From NCBI GenBank assembly GCA_017306865.1, contig JAFKHH010000015.1, positions 124,001-188,000 of the forward strand: DNA of 64,000 nucleotides, written 5' to 3'. Both the position numbers and the translations under genes were made by a program. Positions 1-9,302 of this stretch are shown in pieces (the stretch's first letter is position 1; every line of letters begins with the position of its first letter). The stretch is from Filimonas sp. (GTDB lineage: Bacteria; Bacteroidota; Bacteroidia; Chitinophagales; Chitinophagaceae). The notes beneath the pieces were generated by a model. It did no database searches. It worked only from the letters and a program-made list of their open reading frames with translations, and was not told the origin of the DNA.

Positions 1-754
1 CAGTCAGCGTAGTACTGTCGCTATATATAGTAGAGCGCTTGCCAAAGTAGCTTTGCTTTTTCTCCGTATCATAATATCCCTCGGTCGTTTCCACACGTTC
101 ATTCTTTCCCCGGATAGTAGTAGGAGATACAAAAGTTGCTTTCTTCTCATAGGTATTGTACTGCAGCGTATCCGTCTTGATCGTGTATTGCGGATCTACT
201 AATACTACCTGCTTCTTAAAAAATACATCGCGCGTTTCACCATAATACACGCCCTCCAGGCTGGTCAGTACAGATTTGTCGCTTACCAGTTTGCCGCCGT
301 TATTGTAGGTGCCTATTTTAGTTGACAGGTCGTAGGTGAGGTCTTGTGTGGTAAGTGTGCCTTTGCCGTCTGTAAGCCTTACATTCTTTTTCAGGTACAC
401 CTTTCTTTCTTTGCCTATATACTTCAGGTAGTCGGAATAAGTATGCACACTGTCTGCATCATTAATATGGATATGCCCGAATGCTTCCAGCGTATTTGCT
501 TTTCTGTTTAATACAGCACTGTCAGCATAGAAAAGTGTTTTTTCTTTTTGTATTTCTACATGCCCTACAACAGAGGTTAATTCCGTAGAGTCGTTCACCT
601 TTTCGTTAGAAGTGCGATCGGCATGAATGATCGTCAATACGCTTTTAGTAGAGTCTGCTGGTTTTGCCAGCGGAGTTGCAGGCTGTTGGGCCTGCAACTT
701 CGTAGCGGCAAAGAATAAGATCAGTAGGGTAGTTAAATAGTTAAACCGCAGCAT
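1..754 (-). CDS. OstA/LptA-like periplasmic LPS-transport protein (partial, C-terminus outside window)
   Basis: This frame is open on the minus strand from an ATG at 754 to the left edge with no stop, so the C-terminus is missing. The product starts with a signal peptide (MLRFNYLTTLLIL, then a cut near LQAQQ). About 230 residues of OstA-like N-domain follow, with the family's beta-rich pattern of paired statements such as 'VGHVEIQKEKTLFYADSAVLN' shortened repeats around residues 60-200. The family binds lipopolysaccharide in the periplasm and bridges the inner and outer membrane parts of the Lpt machine. The start codon shares one base with the stop of the upstream MCE gene (TAATG), which indicates translational coupling. 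LptD lies close by at 4376-7069. Confidence 0.8.
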   Translation of the reverse strand, partial: MLRFNYLTTLLILFFAATKLQAQQPATPLAKPADSTKSVLTIIHADRTSNEKVNDSTELTSVVGHVEIQKEKTLFYADSAVLNRKANTLEAFGHIHINDADSVHTYSDYLKYIGKERKVYLKKNVRLTDGKGTLTTQDLTYDLSTKIGTYNNGGKLVSDKSVLTSLEGVYYGETRDVFFKKQVVLVDPQYTIKTDTLQYNTYEKKATFVSPTTIRGKNERVETTEGYYDTEKKQSYFGKRSTIYSDSTTLT

Positions 755-1764
755 TATTTTTTAGTATTAGTGGTATCCACTGGCAATGGCGCCGTTAATG
801 GAGTACTCTTATCTTTTTTACCGAAAACAGAAATACTCACATATCGTTTAGGATGTACTCTTAAGTCATCCATTAATATGTTCAGGCTGCGTACTGTGTT
901 GTTAAGGTTATTGTATAGTTGTTTGTCGTTAAGCAATGCACCTGCTGTGCCGTCTGTAGAGTTAAGCTTATTCATAGCAGTGCCTAACTGGTCTACAGAT
1001 TTTTTCAGGTTGTTTACCACGCCATCTATATCTGCTTTAGAGAGATGTTCTGTTGTCTCCTGTAAGTTGGAGATAATACCAGATACTTTTTCGTTATTCG
1101 CTGCAAGGTTATGTGTAAAGCTGTCAACATTGCTTAGTGTATGCGCCAGCACACCAGTTTCAGCGTTCATCATCTTTTGTAAAGATGCGGATGATACAAC
1201 GAGGCTGCCTGTAGCTTTGCTAAGGTTGGCAATCACACTTTGCAGGTTACCTTTTGTATTAGGATCAAGAACGGTATTTACATTACGTAAAACAGAATCG
1301 AGTGAAGCAAGTGTTACTTTCAACTGATCTGCTACCGGGCCTACTTTTGCAGATAAAGAACTAAGCAGACCTGCATGTTCAGTAGATTTCAGCATACCAC
1401 CTTCCGGCAATGGATTGGCAGAGTTACCAAGGGTGATTTCTACACTGGAAGCACCCAGCGGGCTGCCATTGATAGCAGCAATAGAGTTGTCGGGAATTAC
1501 GTATGCGTCATTGAACTTGATCTCTACATTGATCTGGTGTAAGTTTTTGTCCACTGCATTGATCGCATATACGCTACCTACCTGGAATCCGTTGATGAAA
1601 ACAGCATTGGATGGCATGAGCTGTTTTGTATCGGTAAACTGGGCGTTTAAAAAGTGCCCGGTTTTAAACAGGCTCTTTCCTTTCAGAAAGTTAAAACCCA
1701 GTATTAATAAGGTTACGGCAATAACAGTTAGCGCGCCGATTTTGGTTTCGTTTGATATTTTCAC
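754..1764 (-). CDS. MCE (MlaD-like) family protein
   Basis: A 336-residue protein with one N-terminal membrane anchor (about residues 9-28, GALTVIAVTLLILGF) followed by an MCE domain (about 38-115, including the NAVFINGFQVGSV stretch) and a long helical C-terminal half rich in Asn, Ser and Leu. MCE proteins form rings or tubes that carry phospholipids across the periplasm. The gene is followed without a gap by the OstA-like gene. A minus-strand TACTTTTG at 1967-1974 could be its -7 element, about 200 bases upstream, so this pair may be transcribed separately from the amidase upstream. No permease or ATPase partner is visible in the window. Confidence 0.85.
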   Translation of the reverse strand: MKISNETKIGALTVIAVTLLILGFNFLKGKSLFKTGHFLNAQFTDTKQLMPSNAVFINGFQVGSVYAINAVDKNLHQINVEIKFNDAYVIPDNSIAAINGSPLGASSVEITLGNSANPLPEGGMLKSTEHAGLLSSLSAKVGPVADQLKVTLASLDSVLRNVNTVLDPNTKGNLQSVIANLSKATGSLVVSSASLQKMMNAETGVLAHTLSNVDSFTHNLAANNEKVSGIISNLQETTEHLSKADIDGVVNNLKKSVDQLGTAMNKLNSTDGTAGALLNDKQLYNNLNNTVRSLNILMDDLRVHPKRYVSISVFGKKDKSTPLTAPLPVDTTNTKK

Positions 1765-2012
1765 TTGTATGCTATTTATTGTTTCTACCGTTCCATGGCC
1801 TGTTTATCTGCTTGGCCGGTATTTCCATATATAATAATTATGTCCTGTCTGAATGTAAAGCAAGCTTTGTACCATCGCCACCTTTTTCTTTCACCCGCTT
1901 GTGTAAGGGAACACGATCGTTGTCATTCATTTGGGAATATACCTTTTCCTGTGCCCTGTAAAGTGGCAAAAGTAAGACATATTTATAACCTGCTTATAGA
2001 GAGGTTGTTAAT

Positions 2013-2951
2013 TTAGTTTTGAGTGGGGGTGTCTGTGCTGTCGGCTGTAGCCAGTGGAATGTGGTTTTCCAATGAGTATTTGTAACGTTTCAGTGCTTTC
2101 ACTATACCGTCTACCAATTCATTCTGACCTTTTTCACTATTCAGGTAATCTTCCTCTTCGGGGTTGGAGATATAACCGGTTTCTACCAGTACGCTTGGCA
2201 TGGCTGTAGCCTGTAATACCCATATACCTACCTGGCGCTGGCGTGCCTCCCGCGAAACGCGGCCCAGTTTGGAAAACTCTTCCTCTACAGTCAAGGCGAG
2301 GCCTGCACTTCTTTCAAAGTATTGCTGTGTTTTTAGTGTATAAATGATCCTTTTTTGTGGGGAATCGGGATCAAAGTCTTTCATTTGGTCGGAAGTAGTG
2401 CTGTCCATATACAAGGCTTCGTTCTCACGCATAGCTACTTCTTTAGCCTCATTCTTATGAGCTGCCCATATATAGGTTTCTGTACCTTTTGCCGGGTTTG
2501 GCTCTGACCAGTACCGGTAAGTTGGTACTGTGCGGGTATGTTTTTTCTTGTTTTTGCCTTTACCTGTATAGTATGTTTCTTTTCGTGTGCCTGTTCTTTC
2601 ACTATGGCGGATAGGATCGGCGCTGTTGCAGTGAATGGAAATAAAAAGGTCGCCTTTGGAGCGGTTAGCCAGGTCTGCACGCTCATGCAGGCTAGGGTAG
2701 ACGTCTGTAGTGCGTGTCATAATAACGTTGATGTCCGGCAACTCTTTATTAATCCTGTCCCGTAGTTTCAGGGAAATGGCTAATGCTATATTTTTTTCGA
2801 AGGAATATTTGCCGGGAGCGCCTTCATCTCTGCCACCATGCCCGGGATCTATGATGATCGTACGGACAGCCGTTTTCTGAAATGTAGCAGGCGGATCGAT
2901 GAATGAACTGAAGAGTGCCCACAAAACCGTAATTACAACAAATTGTTTCAT
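2013..2951 (-). CDS. N-acetylmuramoyl-L-alanine amidase (first of two paralogues)
   Basis: A 312-residue Amidase_3 protein that cleaves the amide bond between MurNAc and the stem peptide. Signal-like N-terminus at 1-18. Zinc ligands are visible as H38 in DPGHGGRDEG, E52 and H107 in ISIHCNS; the catalytic Glu is in SVLVETGYISN near the C-terminus. Residues about 121-165 form a basic, Lys-rich insertion (KGKNKKK) that is not part of the catalytic core. The gene lies upstream of the MCE and OstA-like genes on the same strand, an arrangement that links cell-wall cleavage to envelope lipid transport. A second paralogue follows upstream at 3366. Confidence 0.92.
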   Translation of the reverse strand: MKQFVVITVLWALFSSFIDPPATFQKTAVRTIIIDPGHGGRDEGAPGKYSFEKNIALAISLKLRDRINKELPDINVIMTRTTDVYPSLHERADLANRSKGDLFISIHCNSADPIRHSERTGTRKETYYTGKGKNKKKHTRTVPTYRYWSEPNPAKGTETYIWAAHKNEAKEVAMRENEALYMDSTTSDQMKDFDPDSPQKRIIYTLKTQQYFERSAGLALTVEEEFSKLGRVSREARQRQVGIWVLQATAMPSVLVETGYISNPEEEDYLNSEKGQNELVDGIVKALKRYKYSLENHIPLATADSTDTPTQN

Positions 2952-3138
2952 TAGTTATCAAATACTTATACTAAAGATAATACTTACATCTTATTCCTTT
3001 TCAACCAAGTTGCAATTTTAACCAAAGGCTGTGAATTATGAGAAAAAGGGGACAAAATTGTGCCGTATTTAACGAAATATCTCGGGAACAAATAAGTCTC
3101 GAAAATGAACTCCTTTGCTAGTTAAGAGATGGAAAATG

Positions 3139-3182
3139 TTCAATATTCAATGCTCAACTCTCAATGAGCATTGAATATTGAA
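3139..3182. repeat. perfect hairpin repeat, 18-bp arms (CAATATTCAATG family)
   Basis: The arm at 3139-3156 is the exact reverse complement of 3165-3182, with an 8-base loop. The core words (TTCAATATTCAATG, CATTGAATATTGAA) recur in the inverted repeat at 22577-22704, so this is one member of a dispersed intergenic family rather than a simple terminator; no T-run follows on either strand. Confidence 0.75.
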
Positions 3183-3309
3183 AGTGGAACATTGTGTCTT
3201 TAATTATTTATTGGGTAAGATGCCCAATGCGATGCTGATGAACGGACTGCGACGCAACGAAGATGATGTGAAATACTGACGCCGGGAACAGATAAAATGC
3301 TACAAATAA

Positions 3310-3337
3310 CAACGGGCTACTAATAAGTAGCCCGTTG
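3310..3337 (-). terminator. intrinsic terminator of the second amidase gene
   Basis: Perfect 12-bp stem (CAACGGGCTACT / AGTAGCCCGTTG) with an AATA loop, about 30 bases past the stop codon of the amidase at 3366. On the minus strand it is followed by a T-rich stretch (TTATTTG). Confidence 0.7.
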
Positions 3338-3365
3338 CCTGGTATTAATTATTATAACAATGGTG

Positions 3366-4307
3366 TTATTTTCCTTCAAGAAATGCTTTGTACTTCAGGA
3401 CTGCATTTTTTACGCAGTCGCTTATTTCGTCTTGTCCTTCTTTGCTGTTCATATATGTTTCTTCCGATGGCGTGCAGATAAACCCGCATTCAACGAGAAT
3501 GCTTGGCATAGCTGTAGCCTGTAGCACCCATATGCCTTCATAGTCTCGTTGCTTTACGCCAAGGTTCCTTCTGCCGGTTTTCACAAATTCGTCCTGTACA
3601 TAACCTGCGAGCAGGCAACTATTGTCAAAATATTTTGCAGTTCTTAACGATGCGAGGATCTTAGACTGGGGGGAGTCAAAATATTGATAAGAGCTATCAG
3701 CTTTTTCCCCGTAGTTATCGTCTTGTGAACCTGTAAATTTCTTTTTTATATCATTTTTGTTCGTTGCCCATACATAGGTTTCCGTGCCGGTTACTGTTTC
3801 CGGAATGCGATAGCGTTTGGTGATGGGCACTTTGCGCGTCTTTTGTACTTTTTTCTTTTTCTTGCCTTTGCCTACTGTTGCCATGTAGGTCTCTTCTTTA
3901 TACCCGATGATCTCCGTTCTGTATCGTTCATTGGTATCATTGATGTGTATGGCTATAAACAGATCGCCATGCGCTTCGTTTGCCATTTTGGCGCGCAACC
4001 TGTTTGCATCATTTTTATTGGTAAGGCCTCCGGGCAGCTCAGCAGTGGTGCGCGTGTAAATAATTTTACAATCGGGTAGTGCCTCTTCCAGTTTTTTTCC
4101 CAGTTGTGTGGCAATCGCCAGTGTAAGCGCTGCTTCATTACTGTATTCGCCACGTGCGCCAATGTCCGGCAGACCGTGCCCGGCATCAATCACTATCGTT
4201 TTTAGTTTTTTCTTTATGGGGTCAGAAAAGGGTGCATTACGGAAAGAGGATAGCGGAATGATCAGTAAGAGTAACACAGAAAGGAATGGAAAACCTTTTT
4301 TTATCAT
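3366..4307 (-). CDS. N-acetylmuramoyl-L-alanine amidase (second paralogue)
   Basis: A 313-residue Amidase_3 protein clearly related to the neighbour at 2013-2951: both share DxGHG, the IHxN segment, a basic insertion followed by TGTETYVWATNKN, and the WVLQATAMPSxLVE block near the end. Zinc ligands read as H44, E58 and H121. The start at 4307 is chosen because it gives a standard signal peptide (MIKKGFPFLS then a Leu/Ile-rich core); an in-frame ATG at 4334 would add nine residues. It is divergent from lptD with only a few dozen bases between them, so both promoters must overlap there. Confidence 0.9.
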   Translation of the reverse strand: MIKKGFPFLSVLLLLIIPLSSFRNAPFSDPIKKKLKTIVIDAGHGLPDIGARGEYSNEAALTLAIATQLGKKLEEALPDCKIIYTRTTAELPGGLTNKNDANRLRAKMANEAHGDLFIAIHINDTNERYRTEIIGYKEETYMATVGKGKKKKKVQKTRKVPITKRYRIPETVTGTETYVWATNKNDIKKKFTGSQDDNYGEKADSSYQYFDSPQSKILASLRTAKYFDNSCLLAGYVQDEFVKTGRRNLGVKQRDYEGIWVLQATAMPSILVECGFICTPSEETYMNSKEGQDEISDCVKNAVLKYKAFLEGK

Positions 4308-4375
4308 AATGCGTTTGTTTAGAGGAATATTCACAACTCTTTTATACTATTAACCCCTATTTTTGCTCACTTCTT

Positions 4376-7069
4376 ATGGGTAAACGTCGTAAAGTTAGCA
4401 TAAAAAAGTTTTTAACAGGGCTAGTATGTATATTACTGTTCTTTATAACGTTTGCCATTAATGCAAAAGGTAAACGCGGATTTGCATTTCTACAAGAGAA
4501 CACTGCTGATACGACCAAAACAGATACGACCGGAAAAAATAAAAAACTACCTGTACAGTCAACGGCATCCATTACCGACTCGGCAAAAAAAATAACGGAC
4601 ACCACCCGCAAACCTAAGGTGGATACGCTTGCCATGTCTAAGGACTCGATCAATGCCCCTGTAGAATATAACGCAGAAGATTCGGCTGTATTACTTATAC
4701 CATCAAAAAAGTTTATACTTTATAATAAGGCAAACGTAAAATACCAGGGTACACAGATAGAGGCAAACAATATAAACTATGACCAGGGCAAAAACCTGAT
4801 ACGTGCGTATGGCGGTACTGATACGTCCAGTAACCCGCTGAACCTGCCCAAGATCACACAGGATGGATCTACATCTATCAGCGATACCATCTGGTTCAAT
4901 ACAGCGTCGCAAAGAGCGCTGACCAAAAACACTTACTATACAGAACCGGGTAGTGAGATGTTTGTATTTGCAAAGCGGATTAAAAAGGTAGATACAGATG
5001 TAGAGTATGCATACGATGCGCGCTTTACTACCTGTAACCTGGATACGCCACACTTTGCATTTCATGCAAAAAAAGTAAAGCTGATCAATAATAAGATTGC
5101 TGTTTCCGGCCCTGCATATCCTGAGTTTGAAGGTGTGCCTATGCCGGTTGCCATACCTTTTGGTATTTACCCTTTATACAAAGGAAGGCACTCTGGTTTC
5201 TTACCGCCGCAGTTTACTTCGAACGACCGTATGGGGCTGGGGCTGGAAGGATTGGGATACTATAAGGTGATTAACGATAACTGGGATGTGACTACGCGTG
5301 CTGATATTTATACGTATGGTGGTTATAAACTGGTGATCAACCCAAAGTACATGGAGCGGTATAAGTACTCCGGTAACCTGAATCTTTCTATACAGCATAC
5401 AAAGTCTGTGAGCACAGGTCTTTCAAAAGATGAGTTTGATATTACGAATACGTTTATGCTGAACTGGAGCCACACGGTGGATACGCGTGCAAGGCCAGGT
5501 ACATCGTTCTCGGCAAACGTAAATGCGGGTAGTACAAAGTTTAACCAGAATGTACCGAACAATGTATCTGTAAACTTCCAGAACCAGTTATACTCAAGTA
5601 TCAGCTATAGTAAGACCTGGGATGATGGTAAGTATAACCTGACGATGAGTGCGAACCATAACCAGAATAACTATTCGCACCTGATCAACATAAATGTGCC
5701 GACCGTAAACTTTACGGCTACAACAGTGTACCCGTTTCAAAAGAAGGAAGCTGTGGGTACGCCGAAATGGTATGAGAAACTGGGTATTTCTTACACTGGT
5801 ACTATGCTGAACCAGATTGCGTTTTACGATACATCGTTTAGCTTTAAAAGATTACTGGACACGGCGCAATGGGGTGTACAGCACAATATACCGATCACAT
5901 TGGCGTTGCCGGCGTTAGGCCCTTTCATTATATCTCCTTCGGTATCTTATGCTGAAAGATGGTATGGTCAAAAGATCTTGCGTAACTGGAACGACTCTAC
6001 AAATAAGGTGGACACGAGCATCTACCGCGGTTTCTACGCCGCACGTGAAGTGCAATTCGGTTTAGCATTTAACACGCGCATTTTTGGTACGTTCAACTTT
6101 GGTAAGTCTTCGTTGCGTCATGAGATCAAACCTTTCCTGAGCCTCAACTATAAGCCGGACCTGGTAAAGAAGTATTATACGAATGTGCAGATAGACTCTA
6201 CAGGTAAAAATTTCCGGCGTATGTCGCAATTTGACGGAAGCCCTGTGGGTAGCTTTGGCGAAGGGCAGTTTGGTGGTATGAACTTCGGTATAGATAACCT
6301 GTTTGAGATGAAGGTGAAAAACCCGAAGGATACAACGGGCGATCACCCGACAAAAAAGATCAGGTTGATAGATGGACTTAGTTTAAACTCCGGGTATAAC
6401 TTTTTTGCAGATAGCCTGAAATGGTCTCCGATCAGTATCTCGCTGCGTAGTACTTTGTTTGAAAAAGTAAACATTACTGCGGGTGCAACAATAGACCCTT
6501 ATGCAGTGGACACATTAGGTAACAGGATAGATAAACTATTGTGGAAACAAGGTAGCATAGGGCGTTTTACTGGTGGTAATATTGCTGTGTCTACTTCTTT
6601 CCAAAGCAAATCGAAAGATGGTAAAAAGGATAGCCAGCGATTGCAACCTGACCAGACAATGACGCCTGACGAGCAACAACGCCAGTTGGATATGGTGCGT
6701 AATAATCCCGCGGAATATGTGGACTTCGATATTCCATGGTCATTACAAACATCTTTGTCCGTAAACTTTTCGAGAATACTGAACCCTGACCTGAAGGGGT
6801 TCACAACACAAATAAACTCGAACCTGAATGTGAACGGTGACTTTAGCCTTACGCCAAAATGGAAGATTGGTGGCGGTACGTACTTTGATTTCCGTACGGC
6901 GAAGATACAGACGCTGACTATGTTCATTACCCGTGAGATGCACTGTTGGCAAATGGCGATTAATATAACGCCGGTAGGGCCATACAAATCATTCAACATT
7001 GTACTTAATCCGAAAGCGGGTATTCTGCGTGACCTGAAGATCAACAGGTCAAGATTCTTCTATAACTAA
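4376..7069 (+). CDS. lptD: LptD-like outer-membrane LPS assembly protein
   Basis: An 897-residue protein with an N-terminal hydrophobic signal (about 12-32), a low-complexity Thr/Asp/Lys spacer (about 40-95), an OstA-like beta-jellyroll part (about 105-260, with segments such as KVKLINNKIAVSGPAYPEF and FGIYPLYKGRHSGFLPPQF) and a long beta-barrel C-terminal part ending in an aromatic residue pattern (RSRFFYN). This matches the Bacteroidota form of LptD, which inserts lipopolysaccharide into the outer leaflet. The -7-like TATTTTTG at 4358-4365 lies only 10 bases before the ATG, which would give a very short leader. Its functional partner is the OstA/LptA-like gene at the window's left edge. Confidence 0.88.
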   Translation: MGKRRKVSIKKFLTGLVCILLFFITFAINAKGKRGFAFLQENTADTTKTDTTGKNKKLPVQSTASITDSAKKITDTTRKPKVDTLAMSKDSINAPVEYNAEDSAVLLIPSKKFILYNKANVKYQGTQIEANNINYDQGKNLIRAYGGTDTSSNPLNLPKITQDGSTSISDTIWFNTASQRALTKNTYYTEPGSEMFVFAKRIKKVDTDVEYAYDARFTTCNLDTPHFAFHAKKVKLINNKIAVSGPAYPEFEGVPMPVAIPFGIYPLYKGRHSGFLPPQFTSNDRMGLGLEGLGYYKVINDNWDVTTRADIYTYGGYKLVINPKYMERYKYSGNLNLSIQHTKSVSTGLSKDEFDITNTFMLNWSHTVDTRARPGTSFSANVNAGSTKFNQNVPNNVSVNFQNQLYSSISYSKTWDDGKYNLTMSANHNQNNYSHLININVPTVNFTATTVYPFQKKEAVGTPKWYEKLGISYTGTMLNQIAFYDTSFSFKRLLDTAQWGVQHNIPITLALPALGPFIISPSVSYAERWYGQKILRNWNDSTNKVDTSIYRGFYAAREVQFGLAFNTRIFGTFNFGKSSLRHEIKPFLSLNYKPDLVKKYYTNVQIDSTGKNFRRMSQFDGSPVGSFGEGQFGGMNFGIDNLFEMKVKNPKDTTGDHPTKKIRLIDGLSLNSGYNFFADSLKWSPISISLRSTLFEKVNITAGATIDPYAVDTLGNRIDKLLWKQGSIGRFTGGNIAVSTSFQSKSKDGKKDSQRLQPDQTMTPDEQQRQLDMVRNNPAEYVDFDIPWSLQTSLSVNFSRILNPDLKGFTTQINSNLNVNGDFSLTPKWKIGGGTYFDFRTAKIQTLTMFITREMHCWQMAINITPVGPYKSFNIVLNPKAGILRDLKINRSRFFYN

Positions 7070-7374
7070 TATTAGCTGAACTGTTGGGTGATTAAATTGT
7101 CAGGCGAAAGCAAGTAACAGTTTAACTATCCGGCAATGAAGTGCCCGGGCATTTATGTTTCCAGGCAGTCATGTAAAAAATGAGTTGCGCAGTAAGAGAC
7201 AATCACGTATTCTTCTCACCATATTTCAGTTTACCCACGTATAATAAGATATTAATCTGCTCGTGGTTGCAATTGTTTTATTAGATTCACTGCTGAGACT
7301 TGATACGATAAAATGCGTAGCGTATTTAGTGCTATCGCAAAATTTCCCGTCTGTAGATGCAATAAAAAAGATTG
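7070..7374. other. intergenic region after lptD, no feature recognised
   Basis: About 300 bases with no convincing ORF, hairpin or promoter match. Confidence 0.5.
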
Positions 7375-8388
7375 ATGAAGACATTAGTATGTATAACGCC
7401 TGGGCAGTTAGACTATACAACTACTGCTATACCAGAATTAAAAGAAGGATTTTCTTTATTAAAGATTAAACGTATTGGCATTTGCGGAACAGATCTGCAT
7501 GCTTTTGAGGGTACACAACCTTTTTTCTCCTATCCAAGAATACTGGGGCATGAACTTGCTGCTGAATATGTACAAGGGGATGCGCCGGGGTTTGCACCCG
7601 GTGAGGCCGTTACATTTATTCCATACTTCAACTGCGGGAAATGTGTAGCATGCAGAATGGGGAAGCCTAACTGCTGTGCTAAGATGAACGTTTGCGGGGT
7701 GCATGTAGATGGTGGTATGCGGGAATACTTGCTGGTACCTTCCAATTTATTGCTACACGGAGAGGGGCTGAACTTTGATGAACTTGCTTTAGTGGAACCC
7801 CTGGCTATAGGTGCGCATGGTGTAAGGCGGGCAGGTGTAACACCAGGTGAGTTTGTATTAGTGGTGGGTGCAGGACCGATCGGGTTGGGGGCAATGGAGT
7901 TTGCGCGTATAGCTGGTGGTAAAGTAATTGCACTGGACATTAATAACAACCGGCTGGCATTTTGCAAAGAGAAACTGAAAGTGAGCTTTACGATAAATGG
8001 CCTGGAAGAAAATGTGGTAGAAAGATTACAGGAGATAACTAATGGGGAGATGCCAACTGTAGTAATTGACGCTACAGGAAACTTGCGTGCTATCAATGCC
8101 GGGTTTGACTATATGGCGCATGGTGCCAGGTATGTGCTTATTGGTTTGCAAAAAGGGGAGTTGGTTATTGCGCATCCCGAATTTCATAAACGGGAAGCTA
8201 CGTTGATGAGTAGTAGGAATGCTACTCATGAAGATTTTAGTCATGTAATAGCATCGATGAAGAAGGGGCTGGTAAATCCTGAGACATACATTACACACCG
8301 TGTTACATTTGACCAGGTGAAAGATCACTTTGCTAGTTGGCTGAAGCCGGAAACTGGTGTTATAAAAGCGATGGTGTCTGTGGCGTAA
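7375..8388 (+). CDS. zinc-dependent medium-chain dehydrogenase, LgoD (L-galactonate oxidoreductase)-like
   Basis: A 337-residue MDR-family dehydrogenase. Catalytic zinc ligands are C37 (GICGTDLH) and H59-E60 (GHE); the structural zinc site is C87, C90, C93 and C101. The nucleotide-binding Rossmann motif is GAGPIGLG near residue 166. Stretches such as PFFSYPRILGHE, KGELV...PEFHKRE and SSRNAT closely resemble the E. coli L-galactonate dehydrogenase LgoD (YjjN) as I remember it, so a sugar-acid substrate is likely, though not proven. The ATG at 7375 is preferred over a TTG immediately before it. No sugar-acid pathway gene is adjacent, and a strong terminator follows at 8474. Confidence 0.8.
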   Translation: MKTLVCITPGQLDYTTTAIPELKEGFSLLKIKRIGICGTDLHAFEGTQPFFSYPRILGHELAAEYVQGDAPGFAPGEAVTFIPYFNCGKCVACRMGKPNCCAKMNVCGVHVDGGMREYLLVPSNLLLHGEGLNFDELALVEPLAIGAHGVRRAGVTPGEFVLVVGAGPIGLGAMEFARIAGGKVIALDINNNRLAFCKEKLKVSFTINGLEENVVERLQEITNGEMPTVVIDATGNLRAINAGFDYMAHGARYVLIGLQKGELVIAHPEFHKREATLMSSRNATHEDFSHVIASMKKGLVNPETYITHRVTFDQVKDHFASWLKPETGVIKAMVSVA

Positions 8389-8473
8389 TTTATTTAACTG
8401 TTCAATAGATTGCTCCGCTTTTAAAGAAAGAGATTTATTATATAACGAACAGGGAGCAGGATGTAAAGACTGG

Positions 8474-8511
8474 AAATAAAAAAGCAAATCGAAAGATTTG
8501 CTTTTTTATTT
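8474..8511. terminator. bidirectional terminator, 17-bp stem with GAAA loop
   Basis: Arms 8474-8490 and 8495-8511 pair perfectly around a GAAA tetraloop; the stem ends in A-run/T-run flanks on both strands, so it can serve the dehydrogenase (plus) and ung (minus). The core AGCAAATC / GATTTGCT is the same as in the terminator after the tRNA-Arg gene. Confidence 0.85.
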
Positions 8512-8514
8512 GTT

Positions 8515-8558
8515 GCGCTCGAGCCAAAGACCTACTGCTTAGAAGGCAGCAGGTCTTT
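8515..8558 (-). pseudogene. relic of the 3' half of tRNA-Arg(UCU), now a hairpin
   Basis: Read on the minus strand from 8550 to 8519, 29 of 32 bases match positions 9369-9400 of the intact tRNA-Arg: the full anticodon arm with the 7-base loop CTTCTAA, the variable AGGTC and the TTGG-TCGA part of the T arm. The acceptor end is degenerate. Arms 8526-8538 and 8546-8558 now form a 13-bp stem with one mismatch, which may act as a terminator for ung. The neighbouring terminator at 8474-8511 also resembles the tRNA's own terminator. Confidence 0.7.
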
Positions 8559-8574
8559 CTGCCTGCAACTATTC

Positions 8575-9252
8575 TTAGTCTGTAATGCTCCAGTCTATCG
8601 GGTCAATGCCTTGCCTGATTAAGATTTCGTTTGTCCTGCTAAAATGCTTACATCCAAAAAATCCTTTATCGGCACTGAATGGCGATGGATGTGCAGCTTT
8701 CAAAATAAAATGTCTTGACTGATCTATCAACACTTGTTTTTCTTGTGCAAAGCGGCCCCACAAGAGGAATACTACACCTTCTTTTTCCTGTGATATTTTT
8801 TTGATAACTGCATCAGTAAAATTCATCCAACCACTTTTGCTATGGCTTGCAGGTTCATTTGCACGTACAGTCAGCACAGCGTTTAATAACAAAACTCCCT
8901 GGTCTGCCCATGGCGTCAAATCACCATTGCGCGGAATAGGCATGCCAATATCTTTGTTTAATTCTTTATAAATATTAATGAGTGAGGGAGGAGGCGTAAC
9001 TCCTTTGGGCACAGAAAAACTCAATCCCATAGCCTGGCCGGGATTGTGATACGGGTCTTGTCCCAATAAAACCACTTTAACTTTATCAAAAGGCGTGTGG
9101 GAAAAGGCATTAAAAATCAGAGAACCGGGAGGGTAAATAGTCTTGCCCTGTGCCTTTTCGGTCTTCAAAAAAGCAGTAATATTCTCAAAATAAGGCGTTG
9201 AAAACTCCGGGTAGAGCGCATCTTTCCAACTTTGTTCAATTTTTACATCCAT
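8575..9252 (-). CDS. ung: uracil-DNA glycosylase, family 1
   Basis: A 225-residue enzyme that removes uracil from DNA in base-excision repair. The water-activating motif GQDPYH is at 64-69 with catalytic D66, followed by GLSFSVP; the DNA-intercalating loop is HPSPFS with H188. Length matches the family. It is a single-gene unit on the minus strand, bounded by the tRNA-Arg gene on one side and by the tRNA relic and double hairpins on the other. Its start codon lies only a few dozen bases from the plus-strand tRNA promoter. Confidence 0.97.
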   Translation of the reverse strand: MDVKIEQSWKDALYPEFSTPYFENITAFLKTEKAQGKTIYPPGSLIFNAFSHTPFDKVKVVLLGQDPYHNPGQAMGLSFSVPKGVTPPPSLINIYKELNKDIGMPIPRNGDLTPWADQGVLLLNAVLTVRANEPASHSKSGWMNFTDAVIKKISQEKEGVVFLLWGRFAQEKQVLIDQSRHFILKAAHPSPFSADKGFFGCKHFSRTNEILIRQGIDPIDWSITD

Positions 9253-9266
9253 AATTTGAAAAACTG

Positions 9267-9298
9267 TTTGGTTGCAAACTAATTAAAATTTACTTTTG
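9267..9298 (+). promoter_or_regulatory. promoter of tRNA-Arg
   Basis: TTTG at 9267-9270 and TACTTTTG at 9291-9298 fit the Bacteroidota -33 (TTTG) and -7 (TANNTTTG) consensus exactly, with a 20-base spacer. Transcription would start near 9304, directly at the foot of the leader hairpin. Confidence 0.75.
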
Positions 9299-9302
9299 CA
9301 GC

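Larger units (their letters stand above)
2952..3365. other. intergenic region between the two amidase genes
   Basis: These 414 bases hold no convincing gene. Two hairpins are present: an 18-bp-arm palindromic repeat at 3139-3182 and a terminator at 3310-3337. The rest shows no clear structure. Confidence 0.6.

Noticed and set aside
770-1327. Plus-strand ORF opposite the MCE gene
   Set aside because: Antisense shadow; the MCE frame has an anchor and domain pattern and is coupled to the next gene.
6499-7044. Minus-strand ORF opposite lptD
   Set aside because: The lptD frame fits a beta barrel with full length, and the antisense product has no supporting features.
8526-8558. A second functional tRNA-Arg gene
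   Set aside because: It has only the 3' half; there is no D arm and the acceptor end is degenerate.
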